This document shows, one piece after another, positions 30,901 to 34,579 of a stretch of DNA of 34,579 nucleotides. Both the position numbers and the translations under genes were made by a program. The stretch's first letter is position 1, and the number at the start of each line of letters is the position of its first letter. The notes under the pieces were generated by a model. The model saw nothing but the letters and a program-made list of their open reading frames with translations, ran no database searches and was not told the DNA's origin. The DNA comes from Ganoderma boninense (Eukaryota > Basidiomycota > Agaricomycetes > Polyporales > Polyporaceae), in contig PJEW03000031.1 of NCBI GenBank assembly GCA_002900995.3, forward strand, positions 1 to 34,579, read 5' to 3'.

Positions 30901-31753
30901 ACACACGCAGATACTCGTGGTACTGGGGAGGTACGATCTCTTCGACAGGACGGACTTCCTTCTTCTGGTACTCTTGTTCAGCGAGCTGTTGAGAGTACGT
31001 GTAGCTCACCGACACAAAGATCTTAGGGGTACCTCAAAGTCGTCGTCCATCTTCCAGAGCGTTGAGAAGAGACTCCTCCGTGCCATCCCATTCCGGCAGA
31101 AAACCTGGTGGTGGAGGCCTATCTTCCTCCTCCTCCTTGACCACTACGGCCGTGCATATCCTACCCATCATCTTTGCCTTCCGCACCCGCTGAGAACCAT
31201 TGCGCGCTGTAAGCCGTACCTCTGTATCACGCGCTTTGGTCTCAACAGGTTTGGATGCCTTCTGATGAGCCGGACATGCCTCTGGACATCTCGATAGGCG
31301 CAGCGAGCCACGTTCCCAATCTACTTCAGGGTTGTGCTCGCACAGCCAGTCCAGGCCAATGATCACATCCTCTTCTCCTATGTCTGTCACCACAAACACC
31401 ACCTTCTCCTGGTGGTCTCCAATCGCCATATCCAACACAGCGACCTCCGTGATCGTCCCATCACAGTTCTCAGTACCGTCTATGTTGTACAGAGGAATTG
31501 GCCTTGCCAACTTCCTCGTCGTAACCTGGTTCTTCTCTACGAACCGTCTATGTAAAAACTTAGTAGTAGCTCCACTATCTACCATTGCTACTATGTCCTT
31601 ATGTCACTGCTTGCCGATTAACCGTACCAGTATATGAAAGTGCTGACCACTGCGATTTACTTCATATACAAACGCGGAACTCAGTACAGAAAATCGACTA
31701 TTACTACAAGAGCCGGCACGCGCAGCGTCCAGTGCGGCTCTAATCAGAAACCC
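27971..31753 (-). pseudogene. gypsy-4 pol: protease-RT-RNase H-integrase-chromodomain
   Basis: The frame is -1 to gag and spans about 1260 codons with three in-frame TGA stops (31604-31606, 31034-31036, 28541-28543), each consistent with CGA to TGA. The protease has MVDSGATTKFL and VIIGLDWL. RT has SPFFFVKKKDGSLRPVQDYR, TKLDIRWGYNNV and YLDG (30353-30364) in place of YLDD. RNase H has EVNASGYATGAVLSQ, where the first catalytic Asp is Asn (29918-29920), then YDKEMLAI and SDHKNLEYW. The integrase Zn domain (HHDLPPAGH...CDTCRRGK) is followed by DDE residues in CDFITGL, SDRGPQFF and GQSERWNQE, all kept. The C-terminus has a chromodomain ([29 protein letters not shown]) expected to bind methylated histone H3. 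It copies and integrates the element in relatives; this copy cannot reverse-transcribe. Confidence 0.93.
31709..31753 (-). promoter_or_regulatory. -1 ribosomal frameshift signal between gag and pol
   Basis: The gag frame ends GAG GGT TTC TGA. The heptamer G-GGT-TTC (31747-31753) fits X-XXY-YYZ, and slipping back one base gives GGG TTT CTG and opens the pol frame. After a 5-nt spacer a stem begins: AGAGCC (31736-31741 on the plus map) pairs with GGCTCT (31709-31714), then one bulged C, then GCAC pairs with GTGC, closing a 12-nt loop. Spacer and stem length are those of known -1 signals. Confidence 0.75.
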
Positions 31754-32580
31754 TCCTTCTTCTCAGCGGTCGTAAGGGCCGCGATCTTCTCCTCCATCGC
31801 CTTGACCTGGGCCTGAAGAGCCGCTACTTCCGTAGTTGCAGTGGACGAGGAAGCGGCTTGCTGACTCTTCAGCCGCGGGCAGTCATACTTACGATGTCCG
31901 GGCTGGCCACAGATATGACAGTTTCCAGGGAATGGCTTCTTCCCGGTAGCGGCCGCCTTCTCCCCCTTCTTCTTCCATCCAAACGACTTCGGCCGTTCTT
32001 CCTCTCTGGTGACGAGGGCCTGGTCGAGCGACAGCGCCACCTTCTGGATTTTGGTGAGGTCCGAGATGTCGTGGGCACTGGTGGCGAGGACGTCCCGGAG
32101 CCTGGGAGGCAGGCCCGAGCGGTAGCGTTCGCGTTTGTCCTCGTCGCCAAAGCCGGTTCGAGCCGCGGCTGTGTTAAACTGCGTGGTATACTCCTGGACG
32201 GTGCCGACCTTGCGGTATGCCTTGCAAAGCTTGACCAGTTCAGCGATGGCAGCCTCCTTGTCGTCGGCTGCGCAGAAGTGGTCCTTGAAGGCCGTGCTGA
32301 ACGCGGCGTAGTTTGCCCAAGGACTAGTTCCACCAGCGAGCGTCACGATGTGGGGGCCAGCCCAGGCTGCTGCTCCTTCCGTGAGCCTACTGAGGATGGT
32401 CATCCATACCACATCAGGTGGTGTGCCGACAGCCACCGCTGTGAGGGTGTTGTAGTAGATCTGAGTGGCGGACACAAAGCGGAGACCATCCTGTGCAGAC
32501 TTTCCATCGTATTCACGTGGAGCGATTTGGGAGAGGAGCTTGGAGGTGTCGAACGGTGGAGCGGGGGCAGGGGTAGTCAT
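31744..32580 (-). CDS. gypsy-4 gag (capsid and zinc knuckle)
   Basis: 278 codons run from the ATG at 32580 to the TGA at 31744-31746, uninterrupted. The capsid domain follows the start (FDTSKLLSQIAPREYDGK, then WANYAAFSTAFKDHFCAADD, VGTVQEYTTQFNTAAARTGF). A basic stretch (SFGWKKKGEKAAATGKK) leads to a CCHC knuckle CHICGQPGHRKYDC, then a C-terminal helix (VAALQAQVKAMEEKIAAL). Gag forms the virus-like particle and packages RNA. The frame stays open upstream to 33231 with no ATG, so the true N-terminus may be longer (see 32581-33231). It ends in the frameshift site. It is the only fully open gag in the window. Confidence 0.9.
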   Translation of the reverse strand: MTTPAPAPPFDTSKLLSQIAPREYDGKSAQDGLRFVSATQIYYNTLTAVAVGTPPDVVWMTILSRLTEGAAAWAGPHIVTLAGGTSPWANYAAFSTAFKDHFCAADDKEAAIAELVKLCKAYRKVGTVQEYTTQFNTAAARTGFGDEDKRERYRSGLPPRLRDVLATSAHDISDLTKIQKVALSLDQALVTREEERPKSFGWKKKGEKAAATGKKPFPGNCHICGQPGHRKYDCPRLKSQQAASSSTATTEVAALQAQVKAMEEKIAALTTAEKKEGF

Positions 32581-33231
32581 GGCCGGTGTGGACGCTCGAC
32601 TGGGTGCAGCTGATGAAGAGGATGAGGGTTGTGGAGTGTTGAGGCTGATGGTCTCTTGCTTGGATTCCTTCTTTACTTCCGGCTTTTTCTCTGCCTTTGG
32701 GAGTTTAGAAGTTGAAGCAATGGGGGTTGCGGGAGTTGAGGTTCGTCGCTGTCCAAGACGCTCTGTGACGAGTTCAAGAGTCTTGTCGAGGATGGGGGAC
32801 CCTGTCGATCGTGCAGGACTGGGGATTCGACTCTGGACACGACTCTGGGGTTGTGAGGTAGGGCGTGAGGCAGGGCGGGATGAGGGGTTCCTGGATGCGA
32901 TGAGGGCGGCTTGGCGAGCTGGGGGTCGGCTTGGATCTCGAGGTGCAGGTGCTGGTGGGTTTGCGATCTTCGCGCGGATTAGGACTTCCTGTTCTTTGGT
33001 GGTGAGGAGTCTAGGGGCGATGCCTTCGCGAGTTTCAAGAGTATCGTCGAATGTGTGTGATCGGTGGGGGCACGGTTGCTCCTCGCAGTAGTACCAGGCT
33101 TGCTTATCTTCGTCCAGTACTCGTCCTGTACTGCAGTGGGGTGAAATATGTGTCCCAGGCTTGGCAAGCCACGTTGAATCTCGCTTCCTTATCCTAGGAA
33201 TGAAACGGCAGGTGCACGATCCAACACTGTC
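32581..33231 (-). other. gypsy-4 gag N-terminal extension, open but without ATG
   Basis: In frame with gag, no stop occurs from 33231 down to the ATG at 32580. The translation contains WYYCEEQPCPHRSHTFD (about 33050-33100), a Pro/Arg/Ser-rich linker and LVTERLGQRR, all matching the gypsy-1 fragment at 1-601. Conservation between two diverged copies argues that it is translated, perhaps from a non-AUG codon or after splicing of the leader. Confidence 0.6.
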
Positions 33232-33558
33232 TGCTCAGCCTCCTCGGCCTATTGCTGTGTCTTAGCCCAAGGACATGGGCCCAAGGGTGTTCTGCCTTGG
33301 CTTGTTTCGCCGCCTTTCTCTAGCCTCCCACGCCGTGAGGCGGACCACTTCTGTCAGTACCGGGGTCTCGTGTTAGGAGCTTTCCGCGTACTGTACCACT
33401 AAGAGTGGCAAGCCTCAGGTTGCGCCGAGACCACGTCCGATGGTGTGACTAGAGCGCGTACTACGCTAGGCCAACACAGAGGATCTAAGTGCGTACCGTA
33501 CGAGAGGGAAGGAGTGTGGGTGGAGTACGCCGGTGCTCGTGTAGAAGTTTCGACCTAA
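33232..33558 (-). other. gypsy-4 leader with self-priming-type primer site
   Basis: On the element strand the 5' LTR ends GTAACA, then TT, then AGGTCGAAACT (33546-33556). There is no TGG start as for tRNA 3' ends. The 11-mer is the exact reverse complement of AGTTTCGACCT in the LTR (33733-33743). The rest of the leader shows no ORF of note. Confidence 0.7.
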
Positions 33559-34017
33559 TGTTACGACTGGCTGTCGAGTAAGATCAGGGAGGAGGCTTAC
33601 GAGACAAGCAAGGGCGTCGACGAGCACTTGTGCAGCGAGAGCGGAGCAGGGCTCGACAGTCAGGCTGGAGACAAGATGTATTGAGCGAGTAAGTAACGAG
33701 CGAGAATACAGCAAGGCTTACCTGGAGACAAGAGGTCGAAACTGAGGTCTCCAGGTAGCGAAGTACAGGTCTTATATACATGTAGCGGACAATGGGAACT
33801 GGGGACAATAGGTAACTATGGACACGGGAACCAGTGGAAGAACAATGGTATGTAGTACAATGACGACGGGAACAATGGGTAACAGGAGTTATTGTACTGC
33901 GAGAACAAGGGACGGGTTTGCTAAACAACGGAGGATAATAAGGACGACGCGGGAGGCAAACAGTCCAAAAGGGAAAGAGAGACGCCGGGGTAGGCGCCGA
34001 GCGTGCCGTTCATGACA
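33559..34017 (-). repeat. gypsy-4 5' LTR
   Basis: 459 bp. TATATAAG (33771-33778, minus strand) is the TATA box. About 35 nt downstream, the usual start distance, begins AGTTTCGACCT, set inside a 9-bp inverted repeat CCTGGAGAC / GTCTCCAGG (33721-33729 and 33747-33755). Confidence 0.93.
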
Positions 34018-34579
34018 CTGTACTGTCTTGGCTAAAGTTCATTTGCTTAGGAATCATACGAGGACGTTCATCATTCATTTTGTCTAGCCAACCCACAGCA
34101 TGAACAGTTGTAGCAAGGGACTTTTGCTGACTTTGTCTAGTAAGTTCACGCATGGTTGGCTCAGCCAAAGCTTCTGCAGCTGTAATCAACGCTTCTGATT
34201 CCTCATAGCAATTATCATATTCTTCTCTATAGTGTTGCATATCTATATCATCCAGTTCTTCCTTGTCTAAGTTGACGGGCATCTTATTTCCTTTTTCCAT
34301 CTTTTTTCTCTGAGCAGAAAAATTATCACGAGCATCATTACATTCATACTTGATCATAAAATTGTCCATAATCTGTTCTTGTCTAGGAGTGAATGTATGG
34401 CTAGTAAACACATTATGCCACAAAGTGTCCTTGTCTGGTCTTAGATCAGTGCTGATCGCCAGGGTTTGAATAAGGTCAGCATTGTTAGGCAGTATTCTTC
34501 TCGACTTCCTCCTCCTCTCTCGTCGTGGTATAGCACCTCCCACAAAATTAGGCACTAAACCTTGGCTATCATCAAGTAG
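34018..34579 (-). pseudogene. PIF1-type Helitron helicase, upstream part (runs off the window)
   Basis: An open frame runs from the window edge to the gypsy insertion: VPNFVGGAIPRR, then RPDKDTLWHNVFTSHTFTPR and IKYECNDARDNFSAQRKK, typical of the segment just before the helicase core in fungal Helitron proteins. An acidic helical stretch follows (DKEELDDIDMQHYREEYDNC). When one CTGTA copy and the gypsy are ignored, this frame runs directly into the frame at 27238-27462 without a shift, so the two pieces were one exon. A Rep/HUH nuclease domain would lie beyond 34579 and cannot be seen here. There are no stops in this part apart from the insertion. Confidence 0.8.

Larger units (their letters stand above)
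27485..34017 (-). mobile_element. complete chromodomain Ty3/gypsy element (gypsy-4)
   Basis: The 6533-bp element has LTRs at both ends, CTGTA target duplications at 27480-27484 and 34018-34022, a polypurine tract, a primer site, gag, and pol with protease, RT, RNase H, integrase and chromodomain. It is inserted in the Helitron helicase exon. The LTRs differ by 12 transitions and one 1-bp indel by hand count. It is the youngest insertion whose borders can be seen, yet its pol is inactivated. Confidence 0.96.

Noticed and set aside
31858..32613. 251-codon plus-strand ORF over gypsy-4 gag
   Set aside because: It is antisense to the well-supported gag with its CCHC knuckle.

Overview
The window looks like a transposon graveyard from a filamentous basidiomycete, most likely an agaricomycete. 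The evidence is the short spliceosomal introns (48-71 bp, GT..AG, with CTNAY-like branch points), the chromodomain Ty3/gypsy elements, GC-rich Ty1/copia elements, a BED/hAT transposase gene cut by many small introns, and a Helitron-type PIF1 helicase. All identifications are from motifs read by eye; no database was searched.

Layout, left to right. 1-601: start of a gypsy gag, cut at 602 by a minus-strand copia element (copia-1: 3' LTR 602-1027, pol 1304-3531) that carries a 248-bp insert with a tRNA-Cys-like gene. 3532-6560: decayed, AT-richer gypsy (gag, protease, RT) split by a solo copia LTR with a perfect 5-bp target duplication (4195-4621). 6561-11412: hAT element, itself carrying a 1.2-kb non-coding insert and cut on the right by copia-2 (minus strand, 11413-13283). 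13284-13730: unidentified sequence. 13731-18742: copia-3 (plus strand), gag-deleted and 5'-truncated, but with primer site, pol, polypurine tract and 3' LTR visible. 18743-19317: tail of a chromodomain gypsy and its 3' LTR. 19931-24143: the only stretch that looks like host genes, with two spliced genes of unknown function (19931-20595 minus, 23121-24143 plus). 24464-34579: minus-strand Helitron-type helicase gene followed by an intact ubiquitin-specific-protease-like ORF, interrupted by a complete 6.5-kb chromodomain gypsy (27485-34017, TSD CTGTA).

The best-supported biology is in that complete gypsy element. A heptamer GGGTTTC sits directly before the gag stop and is followed 5 nt later by a bulged 10-bp stem, which has the form of a -1 ribosomal frameshift signal; the pol frame is exactly -1. 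An 11-nt sequence placed about 35 nt downstream of the TATA box is the perfect reverse complement of the 11 nt next to the 5' LTR, the layout of Tf1-type self-priming. Its two LTRs differ by 12 transitions and no transversions, 9 of them at CpG, and its pol carries three in-frame TGA codons plus changed RT and RNase H active sites. In the copia family the initiator tRNA-Met anticodon-arm (half-tRNA) primer site is preserved, but all three RT copies share a YVDD to FVND change. The Helitron helicase / cysteine-peptidase arrangement at 24464-27484 is the strongest candidate for an under-described protein architecture.
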